Positions 49,723 through 61,358 are shown, counted from the first letter of the stretch. The stretch: 64,000 nucleotides of DNA from Desmodesmus armatus (GCA_007449985.2 VIIQ02000686.1:62001-126000); one strand, 5' to 3'. Notes: generated by a model not told the origin, from the letters alone. Numbers and translations: made by a program.

Positions 49723-50937
49723 ATGCCCGACACAGCACCTGGTGCCAGCAGTGTAATAGAGGAGCAGCTGGACTACGGGGAGGACTCCTGGGAGGAGTTG
49801 CAGGAGCAGCCAGTCAGTGAGGAAGTGGCACTGCTAGGATCTGGAGAGGAGGAGTTGCCTCAGCAGCCAGACAGTGAGGGTGCAGAGCAGCCGGACTTTG
49901 GGGGCGAGGGCTTGCCTGAGGAGCCCATGCAGCAGGACATAGCAGCTCACATGGACCTGCCTGCAGCAGTAGCGGAGGACCCAGCCGGCCAACTGGTCAC
50001 GAGGGTACGCGCAATCTACCATGGGCTTCGGCGGGACAGGGATGAGCTGAGGGGTATTGACAGGAGCTTGTGGCAGCTTACACTAGAGCAGCAGCGATGG
50101 GTGGAGCGCGAAGCAGCAATGGACGTGCTTGGCATCACCCGTGTTGCATGTCACCTTGGCGGCTATGCCAACGGGATGTCAGAGGACCTCACAGTTGCGG
50201 CAAGGCGGGCAAAGGAGGCAGACCAGCACATGCTGCAGAATGCAGATACAGACTTGGAGGCAGAAGCAGCACGGGCAGCTGCAGCAAGGGAGGCTGCAGC
50301 AAGGGAGGCTGCAGCAAGGGAGGCTGCAGCAGCTGAAGCACTTGCAAAGGAGGCAGCAGCGAAGGCAAGGGCTGCAGAAGGGAACCGCGCAGTAGAGCCG
50401 GCAGCAAACCAGGAGGCACCTGCAGCAGTAGGCTTTGATTGGAGTCGCGTGAAACTACCCTTAGAGTTTGTGCCTCCGCAGCGCGGAAGCAGCAGCAGCG
50501 GCAAGGGTAATGATGGGGAGCATACGCAGGAGCGCAGCGGGAGCCGCGGCCGCAGCCCCAATGCCGACAACAGGGAGCGCAAGCCCAAACGCAGCAGGAG
50601 CCGCAGCAAGGGCCGCGGCAAGGACGACAACCAGGACCGTGGTGGTCGCAGCAGCAGCAAGTACGACATGGACGGGCCTCCCAAACCCGCAGACGTACCT
50701 GAGTACGAGCTCCCTCCTTTGGGCTTTACCCGCAACAACTGCAGGGTGGGCAAGGACGGTTATGGATTAGCAGGAGTTATGGATTACCAGGGCACGTGGT
50801 TCCCAGTGGCAGCACACGACCCAGCGCACAACCCGGAGAAGAACCCAAAACTTAACGACACATGCCCAATCTGCTTCCTGCGAACAGCATACAAGCAGGA
50901 TCGCCTGGCATACCGTTCCAACACCCGGCGCAGGTAA
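49723..50937 (+). CDS. Retroelement ORF3: acidic / Ala-rich coiled coil / SR-rich protein
   Basis: 404 residues from the ATG at 49723. The first 90 residues are strongly acidic (runs of Glu, Asp, Gln). A helical middle contains perfect repeats of REAAA (about 50270-50340), predicted coiled coil or single alpha helix. An Arg/Ser-rich tract (RKPKRSRSRSKGRGKDD, about 50580-50630) looks like a nuclear or RNA-binding SR segment. A conserved-looking C-terminal block contains PPLGFTRNNCRVGKDGYGLA and CPIC. No signal peptide or membrane segment is present, so despite its env-like position it is not an envelope protein by appearance. Gag-like, nucleocapsid-like or silencing-related roles are all possible. 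No family recognised. Confidence 0.7.
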   Translation: MPDTAPGASSVIEEQLDYGEDSWEELQEQPVSEEVALLGSGEEELPQQPDSEGAEQPDFGGEGLPEEPMQQDIAAHMDLPAAVAEDPAGQLVTRVRAIYHGLRRDRDELRGIDRSLWQLTLEQQRWVEREAAMDVLGITRVACHLGGYANGMSEDLTVAARRAKEADQHMLQNADTDLEAEAARAAAAREAAAREAAAREAAAAEALAKEAAAKARAAEGNRAVEPAANQEAPAAVGFDWSRVKLPLEFVPPQRGSSSSGKGNDGEHTQERSGSRGRSPNADNRERKPKRSRSRSKGRGKDDNQDRGGRSSSKYDMDGPPKPADVPEYELPPLGFTRNNCRVGKDGYGLAGVMDYQGTWFPVAAHDPAHNPEKNPKLNDTCPICFLRTAYKQDRLAYRSNTRRR

Positions 50938-51673
50938 TGATATGGCAGAGACAGCAGGTGCTGCCGCAGCAATTAGCAGCAGCAGCAGCAATTGCTGGGC
51001 CGTCTGGATTGGCCTTTGGTAGCGACAACAGCTTTTGGCAGCAGTGGTTTAAGGCCGTCTGGAGTGGCCTCTGCTGGAGCGATGGTTTGTGCCAGCTGGG
51101 GGTGCCCAGACTGGCAAGCAGCTTTGCAGGAGGTTGGGAGCAGCAGTTGATTTATTGGACATTGTGGATAGTAGCTTTGCCTTTCACATGCGAACGATGT
51201 GGGGGCATCTGTCCTGCTTGCATGTTGGTTGGGATTTAGCAGCAGTGAGCGCAAAGGGCCACTGTTTGTGCTTGTCAAGCTCAGTGAAATATGCTTCCTG
51301 AGTAGTTAAGTGAGTGCTGCATGACTCACTTGTGTGCAGCAGATCCAGCAGTGGCTGGGTTTGTTTGTCAATTATGTGTGTGTGTTTTATTGACTGTGCA
51401 ATGCACAAACATCACATGCGTTGTAGTGTGTGTGCCCAGCGTCTGGATGTGCCTAGATGCCGTGGTGAGAAAAGACAAAAAACAAAAATGTCTGTTGACT
51501 TGTGTTGTGTGGTCACAGCAGCATTCTCTGCAAGCAATGTGCAGTTTTCCCCGTGCGTTGCGCATCAGCTGTGTGCTATCAGCTGTTGCATGTTGCTTTT
51601 GGATTGGGTTGTTTGTAGCTGCTCAATGTGAGTACTGCTGCTGTGTAGTGTTACCCCAGCAGCAGTGGGGGGG
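50938..51673 (+). other. Element 3' internal region
   Basis: Non-coding stretch between ORF3 and the terminal blocks. It ends in a G-rich purine tract (GTGGGGGGGAG, about 51665-51675) that has the look of a polypurine tract, but it abuts B1 rather than A2. Confidence 0.5.
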
Positions 51674-51723
51674 AGTGTACACCCCTAGCAGCAATCTGAG
51701 CAGGTCAGTGTTCTACTGCGTCA
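51674..51723 (+). repeat. Terminal block B1 (50 bp)
   Basis: Begins AGTGTACACCCCTAGCAGCA and ends CTGCGTCA. It is identical to B2 at 52313-52362. It lies directly before A2 with two extra bases (GC) between, and directly after the purine tract. No copy follows A1. Confidence 0.93.
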
Positions 51724-51725
51724 GC

Positions 51726-52313
51726 TGACACGAGCAGCAGCTACACTGACCGATTCCTGCTGAGTGAGCAGTAATCCTCACAGGAAGGTTATGCTGTGTA
51801 CAAGGCTATACAACACATGCCTTAGCAGAATCAGTGTGATAGTTGACTAATCATGTTGAGTCAACAAGGACTCTGGGTGATATCAGATCATGCCAGATAC
51901 TGCTGCGTGGCAGTGCTATTATTGGTGGTTAAGTGCTTGGGAGTTGTATGCGATGAGTTTGGTGCTGCGATGCACAGGATCACTGGCGGGTTCAGGGTTT
52001 ACCGCCTGCAGTGCCGATTCCTTTGTGCCGCTGTGGTGCTCTGTGCGTCGCACTCGGCTTTGACAGTGCTTGGTGTAAACTTCTGGCAGTGTTTCCCGAG
52101 TACTCGCTCATTTGAATCCCCAATTCAGAGCGCACAGGTGCAGCAACCAGCCCCAGCAGCGACCTGTGGTCGAACCGGGTGCCTGAACATCACTCATACA
52201 TTCATACAGCGCATCAACACTTTGCAAAGGACTACAAGTGAGTATCTGCTACCCTCAGAGCAGCCAGCTGGCTGCGAAGCATCATTGCTGCAAGCTTTAG
52301 GCAGCAAACCACA
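51726..52313 (+). repeat. Terminal repeat A2 (right, 588 bp)
   Basis: Identical by inspection to A1. Its last base is also the first base of B2. A2+B2 (637 bp, TGAC...GTCA) would be a standard-looking 3' LTR, except that the 5' end has only A. Confidence 0.92.
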
Positions 52314-52362
52314 GTGTACACCCCTAGCAGCAATCTGAGCAGGTCAGTGTTCTACTGCGTCA
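52313..52362 (+). repeat. Terminal block B2 (50 bp), right end of element
   Basis: Second copy of the 50-bp block. It ends GCGTCA immediately before CCAA (52363-52366), the right copy of the presumed 4-bp target duplication. Confidence 0.9.
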
Positions 52363-52783
52363 CCAAGGCCACCTAGGCCTATGGAGACGACCCACGGCAG
52401 CTTCAGCCTCTGCGATCTTATTACAACGACCCTCAGAAGCTCATACAAGGCTGAAACATCACAAGCCCTGCCACTGCCTCCAACTTCAAGCAATGCACAA
52501 AATGGCATTTTCGTTTTTTGAATTGGATTGAAAAGTGATCCAAGGCGCGAAAGCAGGCTCCCTCAGTCTCAAGCTTCCTAAGATACGCTGCTTTGCTACG
52601 TCTTTGAAAATGTCTGCACGTCACATCTGATCAGCAACACAACCTGAGCCACCAAACCAACCTCCACTGAAGTTTGCCAATCCTTTCCGTGGCGATCTGA
52701 ACCGTGCGTGTGTGTCATAGTTGTGTGAAATATCAGGTCTGGATCTGCAACGACTGAACCACCAGCTGCTCTGCGTGCTCTGA
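52363..52783. other. Right flank of retroelement / F-box copy 1 promoter
   Basis: Starts with the CCAA duplication (52363-52366) and runs to the first ATG of F-box copy 1. The promoter of that gene should be here. Nothing else was recognised. Confidence 0.5.
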
Positions 52784-55700
52784 ATGGCTGATCATAAGGT
52801 AGGTATCTGCTGGTTGGCAACTGCTCTTTTCAGCACAAGCGCTTTGCTGATTTTAAGCTTATTGCAAATCAAGGTCGCTACACACATATGCTGTGCATGC
52901 CACACTTGCAGGGTCCACTGGGCTGCAACACACTGCCCCCACATGTTTTGGCTCACATCCTGTCCTACGTGCCCTTGGAGGTGCGCATGCGAGACTGCGC
53001 ATGCGTAAACAGCAAATGGCACACAGCAGCACTGCAGGCCTCACACAGCATGGCTGTGAAGGGCCTCACCACTGTGCAAGCCGCAGGACTGGCAGCATGG
53101 CTGCAGACGTACAGCACAGCAGCACATGTGTCCCGCCTTGACTTGCACGCCAGCAACACCAGCACCACCGATGACAGTGCCTCAGCAGCAGTAGGGCACG
53201 CCCTGCCAGCAGTGAAGCAATTGCAGTCCCTGCGCCTGCAAGGAGGCTGGCGGGCAGCTGCTGTCACGCAGCTCAGCAGCATGTGCAAGCTTCAGGAGCT
53301 TGACCTGAACTGCCACAGCAGCGTGCTGCGCGCTGCCATTGCAGCGCTCCCAACTGGGCTCACGAGCCTGGGCTTTGGCAGCAGCGATAACTTGTGGTAC
53401 TTGCAGCTCGCGGGGGAGTTACATCCCGACAACAGGGACGCAACTGCAGAGCTTACAGCCCAGACCTGCATGCCCAAGCTGCAGAAGCTTGAGCTGCGAG
53501 ACCCCTCTGTCTGCATCAGCTTCCGTACACTTGGGGGCTGCCAGAGCTGCGCACGTGCATCGTCAGTTTTGCCAGCATAGCAGCACAAGGCAAGGACCCC
53601 ACACGGCTGTCAGCGCTGAGTGCACTCAGCTCCCTGCAGCACCTGGACCTGGCAGGGTGGCTTGCCCCTACGTGTGATGGCAAGCTGCCTGTGCTGGACA
53701 CATCAGACTGCGCCGCACTCACAGCCTCCACCCAGCTCACCTTCCTCAGCCTTCACAAGTGGCAGCTGCAGCCAGAGCTGTGCAGTGTGGTGTTCCCGCC
53801 AAAACGGCAGCTGCCGCTGCTGCGGGAGCTGCACCTGGGGCCATGTTTCCTGCAGACACCTGCAGCAACAGCCAGGGTGGTCAGCGCAGCACCAAGTCTG
53901 ACCGTGCTGAAGGTTGGGTGCAGCGACAGCGCAGACTTCTATTCAGAAGAGCACTATCTGCAGGAGGTGAGTGTGTTGAGGGTTCCTGTTCAACATCCAA
54001 ACCCAGCGTCCTGCATGACTGCATGATTGCCTCTCAGTTTGGCCTGATGTGTGACAAGCTGCATATGGCTGTGTGTATTCAGATGTACAACACGACTGGT
54101 TTTTGTCCAATTAGGGTTGTGAGGCTGCAGAGGTAGGCACCCCATGCCATGGTGGCTCATTTGTTCTGGCTGTAAATGCATGCTGTTGCCGGCTGCCTGG
54201 CTGTTTGCAGGTTTCACACAGTGTGAGTTTGGATGGCGTGCAGCAGCTGCAGGGACTGGAGCGTGTTGCGCTGGAGGGTGTGAGGGTGGAGGACAGCTGC
54301 ATATGGGATGTGCTAGCGCGCATGACACAGCTAACAGGCAAGTCACACTTGTCGTCTCGCCACCAATAATTCATTGGGCTGGGCAGACAGGGGCTTATGC
54401 AGGCTGTCAGCATTGCAAGGGGTAGGCTGCAGCTATCTCGAGGTAATGGATCGTACAGGTATAATGTCCTGCAGCACACCAGCACGCCGTGTATCCGGCA
54501 GCTGCAGGCTTGCCCAACGTCCTGTGCAAGACATGCAGTCTAGGATAATGCTACTGTACAATCAAGCATGTGCAATGCACACCGCGGAGACGGCTGTTTG
54601 CCCACGAACATGCATGGGTCTGTTTGTGTATGTTGCCATGTGTGCTGCCTACAGAGCTGCTCATCCAGCAGGTCAGCATTCCCTGCCTGCCTGGCCTCCT
54701 GCAACTGACAACCCTCAAGAATCTGAGCTCACTTTCCGTCGATGTCGTTTTCAATGATGAAGACGAAGGATTTTGTGACTCATCATGTCGCTTGGTGAGT
54801 GGTGTACCCAGAAGGTGCCCAGAAGGAAGGAGTGATGTATTCTTCAGCTGTGAGCTTCAAATGCAGGCCAAGCTTGAGCCTTGTACAGCATTTGGGGGGA
54901 GGGGACAGGGGATTTGCCTCATTTCATCACGTTGCCAGTGTACTCGCCATGCCAAAACTTGCCAGCAACAGCCTCTGCAGGTTTTGTTTACTCCTCGGTC
55001 GGCCGTGAACCATTGCGCTGATTCTTGGTACAGCTACGCTGTGATTTTCACGATGTGTGGACGTACAACAGCCGGGCCGGCAACACAGCTATTGGTGTTG
55101 CGCCATCCTCAAAAGCCTCCTCGCACTGCAGCGACGAGTGTCACCTGACTGCGTAGCTGACATTGCTGTGCGACTGTGTGTGTGCTGCCTGACCGCTGTC
55201 TGCCATGCAACAGAGCGGGACAGACACACCCGTATTCCTGCAGCTGCCTGCAGCGGTGGTCAAGTGCGCGGCGGAGGTGTTTCGCATGGCTACAAATGAA
55301 GACGTGCGTGCAGCCATGCCCCTGCTGCTGGAGGCAGCACAGGCGCTGTGCCCGGCAGCCCTTGAGCTGTACTGGTCGTCTGAGCAGCAGTGGCAAGGTG
55401 TGCAGGATTCCAGCGAAGAGCAGAGGTTGTCCCAGTTGGAATTCGTTGTCTCAACCCAGCCTTTGCTTGATCAGCTGGAGCAGTCACATGTGCGGGGGCT
55501 GCAGCTGGTGAACACCAACCTGGCTGCAGCAGTGGCAGCAGGGTGTGACCTGCACAAGCCGCTGCATCAGCAGCAGCAATCGCAGGTGGAGGCGTGGTTG
55601 GGTAGTACGCCTCTTGCCGTTGCGGAGGGGGCCAGTGACCCCTTGATGCAGCCATGGGATGAAGTCTGGGCGGCGATAAGGGGTGAAGCGCAGCAGCTGG

Positions 55701-55903
55701 GTGAGCTCGGGTCAGGGTGGGAGGTGCTCAGGTTGCAAATAGCTGAAGGGTTGGGCGCTCCCAGCACCCCCTTTGCCAGGGAGGGCCAGCGGCTGTTGGC
55801 AGCAGTGCAGGATCTCAAGGCAGAGACCAGGAGGATGTGTGACCATTGTGAAGAGCAAGACAGAGAGCTAGACGCAAGATTGCTCCGTTGGGGTGTGTTG
55901 TGA
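52784..55903 (+). pseudogene. F-box/LRR protein, tandem copy 1, frame-shifted
   Basis: Exons by comparison with copy 2: 52784-52798 (MADHK), 52912-53966, 54211-54337, 54655-54794 and 55214-55903. The F-box is at the start of exon 2 (NTLPPHVLAHILSYVPLEVR); leucine-rich repeats follow (LQELDLN, LQKLELRD, LRELHLG). F-box proteins recruit substrates to SCF ubiquitin ligases through SKP1. The frame breaks after DPSVCISF near 53523-53545: copy 1 has one base fewer than copy 2, and exon 2 is 1055 bp where 1056 would keep phase. Downstream the correct frame resumes and the remaining exons are intact, so the break is recent or an error. The last exon encodes about 229 helical residues (AAMPLLLEAAQALCPAALEL, QDLKAETRRMC) shared with copy 2. 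Exons between 54794 and 55214 cannot be excluded. Confidence 0.72.
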
Positions 55904-57218
55904 GTCTGTTGCTTAAGCCTGGCAAGCTGTCAAGGGTGTATATGTTTGTAGGGTGTTCGGCTGTGTGATTGCGCGGCAGCTGTTGTGGTAACCTGACGGC
56001 AGGTTCTGTTGAATGTTGGCAAGCTCTATTTACCAGCTTTTGTGGAGCAACTCGCTGACCAAAGGTCCAGAGCTTTTTAGAGCTTTTGCCTATTGGGTTA
56101 GGTTGGACACTTGCTAATCAGCATGTGTGGGGCGGTCATGCCATGATGGAAGCCACTGAGCTGCAGCCTTGATGTTGTGAGCTGTGGCCACAATTGGCCC
56201 AGTCTCTGGCAGGCTGCCATGCTATCCCACTTCTGCCTGGAGAAGCTGTTGTGGCGCCTTGGCAGAATCGTTATCCATAGTGCTACTTGATGACAGCTGA
56301 AGAAGGTGGCACAGTAGCAGGCGCATCAACCTTCATGTGCTGCACCCGCTGAACACACCATCTTGGGCAGTCATTTTGGCCAATGTAGTTGTGTTGCTTG
56401 GTGTGCTATTGCAGCCCCGTCCCTTGTGGAATTCCTTGTGGATGAGTTGAGCTGTGTGTGCTTGTTGGAGTGCTTTCTTGTGCTGCACTCTATATGCACA
56501 ATTTTACTGTGTATGACTGTATTGTGTTGTATATATACAATCGCCTATGGATGTATTTGTACGGCTGCCATAGCTTGATTGATGCGTTGATGGTTGCAGC
56601 GTGATCACAGACGAAGTTATCAGACAGATGGTCTGCATGCGGGTGACAAGGCAAGGTATATGACTGCCATGTAGCTGCTGAAGATATTCAGCTCCCCTCA
56701 CTGAGCCGGGCTGTAACAACAGCACATGAGGAAAGCAGGCTGTGCTTCGGACACAGCAGTGCTGATCCCGCCGTGCCCTGTCAGAGTCTGTGCGGTAGTG
56801 CCAGTTAGGGTGGGAAACCCTAGTCCAGCTACCATCTGGCCATCTGTGAGCCGTATTCGAGAGCCATTGCGCGTGAAAAGATCATTCAGTGTAGTTTGCC
56901 TGGGTAGCGTGCATTCCCTGAGCCCTTGATGTAGTGCCACCGTGCTGGTCAAGGTGACTCACCGCAACTGCAGGGCTTGACCATACTGCCAACATGCTCG
57001 TGCGTCCTTTTATTGCCCACGTTTTTGTGACCCCAAAGTCCCATCGGCCTTGTGGAACGCGACCGGCAGGAACCAGAACAACCTGCCACAGATCTCAACC
57101 AACTTCTGCAACTGGCCCCCTGCCGCAACGTAGATCGGACTGCCTAGTCGCCCTCAACGGTTGACGTATTTCTACCAAACACGCGCCTGCACCAGCAACC
57201 GCCCAACTACCCTACACA
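55904..57218. other. Intergenic between F-box copies
   Basis: 3' flank of copy 1 and promoter of copy 2. AT-rich around 56520-56570. Small open frames have no recognisable features. Confidence 0.5.
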
Positions 57219-60200
57219 ATGGCAGAGGTAAGTACCCACCACTGGTGACCAGTAGTTGCAGCCGCAGCTGCAGCCCATCATCTACTGCAGGGGTTGGCGT
57301 CAACTTTCAGCATTCATCCGCTATTCTCAGAGGTCCTACAGGCTTTGACGGTCACGACACATGTATGCTGTGCTTGCCACGCAACTTGCAGGTGACTCTG
57401 CCAGGCTGCAACACACTTCCCCCACATGTGTTGGCTCACATCCTGTCCTACGTGCCCTTGGAGATACGCATGCGTGACTGCGCATGCGTCAACAGCACAT
57501 GGCACACAGCAGCAGTGCAGGGCTCACACAGCTTTGCTGTGAAGGGACTCACTACCACGCGAGCCGCAGGACTGGCAGCATGGCTGCAGACGTACAGCAC
57601 AGCAGCACAAGTGTGCCGGCTTGACCTGCAGACCAGCAACACCAGCACCATCGACCACAGCGCCTCAGCAGCAGTAGGGCAGGTCCTGCCAGCAATGGAG
57701 CAACTGCACTCCGTTCGCCTGCAAAAAGGGTGGCGGGCAGCTGCTGTTGCGCAGCTCAGCAGCCTGCACAAGTTGCAGGAGCTTGACCTGAGCTGCCACA
57801 GCAGCGTGCTGCATGCTGCCATCACAACAGCGCCGACTGGACTGACAAGCCTGGTCCTGTGCAGATGCGTATACCAGTGCTCTGCGCAGCTGCAGGAAGA
57901 AGGAAACCCTGAAGGCGCCACCTTGGGGCAGACAGCCTGGCCGAGCCTGCCCAACCTGCAGAAGCTCGAGCTGCGAGACCCCTCTGTCTGCATCAGCTTT
58001 CCTGCAGTTGCGCGGCTGCCAGAGCTGCGCACCTGCATCATCAGCGCCAACAGCATAGCAGCACAGGCCCCGCCGGGCGAGGGCCCCACAGGGCTGTCAG
58101 CGCTGAGTGCACTCACCTCCATGCAGCACCTGGACCTGTCAGGGTGGCTTGCACCTACGTGTGATGGCAGGCTGCCTGCGCTGGACGCAGCAGACTGCGC
58201 CGCACTCACAGCCTCCACCCAGCTCACCTTCCTCAGCCTTCACAAGTGGCAGCTGCAGCCGGAGCTGTGCGGTGCAGTTTTCCCGCCAAAACGGCAGCTG
58301 CCGCTGCTGCGGGAGCTGCACCTGGGGCCGTGCTTCCTGCAGACGCCTGCAGCAACAGCCAGGGTGGTCAGCGCAGCACCTGGTCTGACCGTGCTGAAGG
58401 TCGGGTGCAGCACCGACCAGTTCTATTCAGAAGACCACTATCTGGAGGAGGTGAGTGTGTGTGTGGGTTCCCTGTTTGACAACAACACCCCGCAACACAA
58501 TACTTTGCAAGAGAGCGCTCAATTGGGCCTGGTGGGTAACCGCTTGCATACGACTCACAGGATATGAATATGTGGTATGAGGCGTACAACACGGTGATTG
58601 GTGTATGTCCAAGACATGATGACTGCAGAGATACTCATCCCATGCCACGGTTGCGCCCTATGTTCGTGTTGTAAACGCAAGCTGCTGCTGGCTGCCTGGC
58701 TGTTCGTAGGTTGCACACAGTGTGAGTTTGGATGGCGTGCAGCAGCTTCAGGGACTGGAGTGTTTGGACCTGAAAGGCGTAAGGGTGGAGGACAACAGCA
58801 TATGGGATGTGCTGGCACGCATGACACAGCTGACAGGCAAGTCATGACGGTGCCGTATTGCCACCGCTGGTTCAATATGCAGGGGGTCATGCAGGCTGTC
58901 AGCATGCAAAGCAACGGTTCACAGCGCTAGGCTGTCGCTCTTGTGTATTTGAGGGATTCAGGCTGTCCTGCAGCGCACTAGCACGCTTCGTGCCGGGCAG
59001 CGGCAGGCTTGCCAATGTTCTAAGGGCAATATGCAATAGTGCTTTGATACAGCATGTGCATGCTAAGCTGAGACGGCTGTTCGCCAGCAAACATGTGTGT
59101 GTCTATTTGCGTATGTTGCTCTGGCTGCTGCCTGCAGAGCTGCGCATCCAGCAAGTCAGCATTCCCTGCCTGCCTGGCCTCCTGCAACTGACAACCCTCA
59201 CAAACCTGAGCTCGCTCGAGGTCTCTGTTGTGTTTATTGAGGAAGACGAAGGATACTGTGAATCAGTTTGTTGCTTGGTGAGTACACACCCATTGCTGTA
59301 TTTATCTACTAGCTAGCTCAGGCTCAGCTTCATGTTGCAGCCAAGTGGATGGGCCTTGCAAGGCTGTCTGAGCTGGTGGGAAGACGATTTTTTTCTGCAG
59401 AGGGGGAGAGGGGTTCACCTCACTCCATCACCTTTCTGGTGTACTTGCTCTACCATCAGGTCTCACATGCCAAGATTTGCCAGCGTCAGCATCTGCAAGA
59501 TTTCTCACTCTCGGCCAACCTCCATCGATTGCTTCGCCATGTTGCAGCTCCGCTATGATGTTCACGCATAGACGCAAGGCGGGCACCACGGCTGTCGGTG
59601 CTGCGCCATTTCCAGAGGCCCCACTCCAGCGGCACCTTTCACCTGACAGCCTAGTTGACAATGCTGTGCGACTGCGTGTGTGCTCGCTGCCCACTGTTTT
59701 GCACTGCGACAGACTCAGAATCCTCGGATGGGGCCAACCACACCCGTGTTCCTGCGGCTGCCGGCACAGGTGGTAAAGTGTGCAGCACAGCTCTGCAGTA
59801 TGGCTACCGACCATGAAGTCAATGCAGCCATGCCCCTGCTGCTGGATGCAGCACAGGCATTGTTTCCAGCAGCCCTTGAGCTGTTCTGGTCATCTGAGCA
59901 GCACTGGCAAGGTGTGCAGGACACCGACAAACAGCTGGAGTTGTCCCTGGTTGAATACGTTGATACAATGCAGCCATTAGTTGAGAAGCTCGAGCAGTCT
60001 CATGTGCGGATGCTGGAGCTGGTGAACACCAAGCTGGCTGCAGCATTGGCAGCAGGGTGTGACCTGCAAGTGCCGCAGCCTCACCAGCAGCAGCAGCAGT
60101 CGCAGTCCCAGGCGCTGCTCAGCGGGTCACCTATTTCCATTGCGGAGGGGGCCAGTGACACTTTGGTGTCGTCTTGGGATGAGCTGTGGGCGGCAACGAG

Positions 60201-60408
60201 GGTTGGATCGCAGGAGTTGGGTGCGCTCAGGTCAGGGTTTGAGATATTCAGGTCTTGCATGTCTGAAGTTATTGAAATTAGTGAAAGGTTGGGCACTTCC
60301 AGCCACCCCTTTGCCATGGAGGGCCGGCGGCTGCTGGCAGCGGTGCAGGATCTCAAGGCAGAGACCAGGAGGATGTGTGAGCAGCTTAGGGAGGAAGACA
60401 GCGATTAG
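57219..60408 (+). CDS. F-box/LRR protein, tandem copy 2, intact
   Basis: Exons 57219-57227 (MAE), 57392-58450, 58710-58836, 59138-59277 and 59713-60408, phases consistent, about 676 residues if no further exon lies in the 435-bp gap before the last one. F-box NTLPPHVLAHILSYVPLEIR near the N-terminus; LRR-like segments through residues 60-440; the C-terminal 231 residues are helical and unrecognised. Likely an SCF substrate receptor. The third intron begins GC (ACAG|GCAAGT) and ends AG in both copies, a conserved GC-AG intron. Copy 2 is very similar to copy 1 through exon 2, so the pair arose by tandem duplication. All frames are open, so this copy is probably the working gene. Confidence 0.8.
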
Positions 60409-60757
60409 TTTCCGAAAGCTGCCATATTGGCAGAAGACTGTATCGACAAGCCACAGAAGTTGTCTATTTGGGCAGGGAGGTGTGTGGGTGTTGTCTGTTG
60501 CATGGACTTGACAAGCCTACAAGGGTGGCATGTGTTGGTAGTGTGTATGACGGAGGCACAACAGCGAGTGCATCATGCCACATGTGCCGCACCTGCTGCA
60601 AACGTGTACTGCACTTGATTGTGATGAGATCATGTATGTTGCTTGGCTGTGCCTTTCGGCGCTGCCCCCAGCTCACACAGTTCGTGTTGAGTGCTGCTGG
60701 GCTGATTTCTTGTACTACACTGTTATGCATTTGGCAATGGGTGGCATGTTACTTTGG
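60409..60757. other. Intergenic, left flank of foldback element
   Basis: 3' flank of F-box copy 2. Its last 8 bp (60750-60757, TACTTTGG) are repeated at 62542-62549 as a target-site duplication. Confidence 0.55.
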
Positions 60758-60893
60758 GAGATACCTATTACAGATTGTGTCAGCAGTCCGTTCTTACCGT
60801 AAAGACTTTAATGTCAGCATGGTGGCCCTACCTTTAAAGTCTTTAACGATCAGAATCAAACCTGCACGGGCACCACCAGCTCCAGACGCGCTG
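60758..60893 (+). repeat. Foldback element, left inverted arm
   Basis: Pairs with 62406-62541. It contains the inner inverted pair around 60801-60812 and 60832-60846. Confidence 0.85.
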
Positions 60894-61358
60894 TAAGGGG
60901 GAGAATAACGGACTGACACATACATAATAGCTATCTAAGAGACTCAGAGCTTGTCAGGCACTGTCAATGTCCAGCCCCGAGCTTCACCTCCACCACTGGT
61001 CACCTGCTGGGTCCGGCTGAGCCATGCAATCTGGTGTCTCCTCCCTGATTCTTGTGAACATACCGCAATTGGCATTGTTGACACGTGTGCTTTCACCTTG
61101 GAGCCCAACTGTACTTGCTGTCAACTCAATGTGTTGTTGTTAACAACACAGTCAAACTAGGGCCCCCCAAGGTAGATAGACAACAAGCAGGGGGCTTGTT
61201 TCACATAAATTGCACACTGTCAGTATAGTGTACTGCGTAGTTTTTACTCAAGGAAGACGCTGCTGCAAATACGTCGCAGTTTGGGTTTATGAGTCCTCCA
61301 GATCTGTGGTCAGTTTGTTGGCTTGCCCTGTTTCTGTCCTGATGGACATTTGCTATCA

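Larger units (their letters stand above)
38418..52362 (+). mobile_element. 13.9-kb Ty3/gypsy-type retroelement with DNA methyltransferase and PHD finger
   Basis: Order: repeat A1 (38418-39005), gag/protease ORF1 (39179-43921), pol ORF2 (43776-49526), ORF3 (49723-50937), G-rich purine tract (51666-51675), B1 (51674-51723), repeat A2 (51726-52313), B2 (52313-52362). Termini are TGAC...GTCA, flanked by CCAA on both sides. RT-RNase H-integrase order with a DDE integrase places it in the Ty3/gypsy group. A1 and A2 are identical by inspection and all three ORFs are open, so insertion is recent and the element may be competent. It lies in the gap between ARL8 and an F-box gene without breaking a recognisable gene. 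The extra methyltransferase, PHD and Tudor-like domains, and the A-B-A-B termini, set it apart from ordinary gypsy elements. Confidence 0.92.

Noticed and set aside
38418..52362. Classing the element as DIRS/PAT/Ngaro because of the split repeats
   Set aside because: No tyrosine recombinase is present. The pol has a clear HHCC-DDE integrase, and the methyltransferase is a cytosine-5 type, not the adenine type known from DIRS elements.
51674..52362. Reading the 50-bp B blocks as a target-site duplication of a solo A insertion
   Set aside because: Fifty bp is far longer than any integrase-generated duplication, while the 4-bp CCAA at the outer ends fits a normal insertion of the whole unit.
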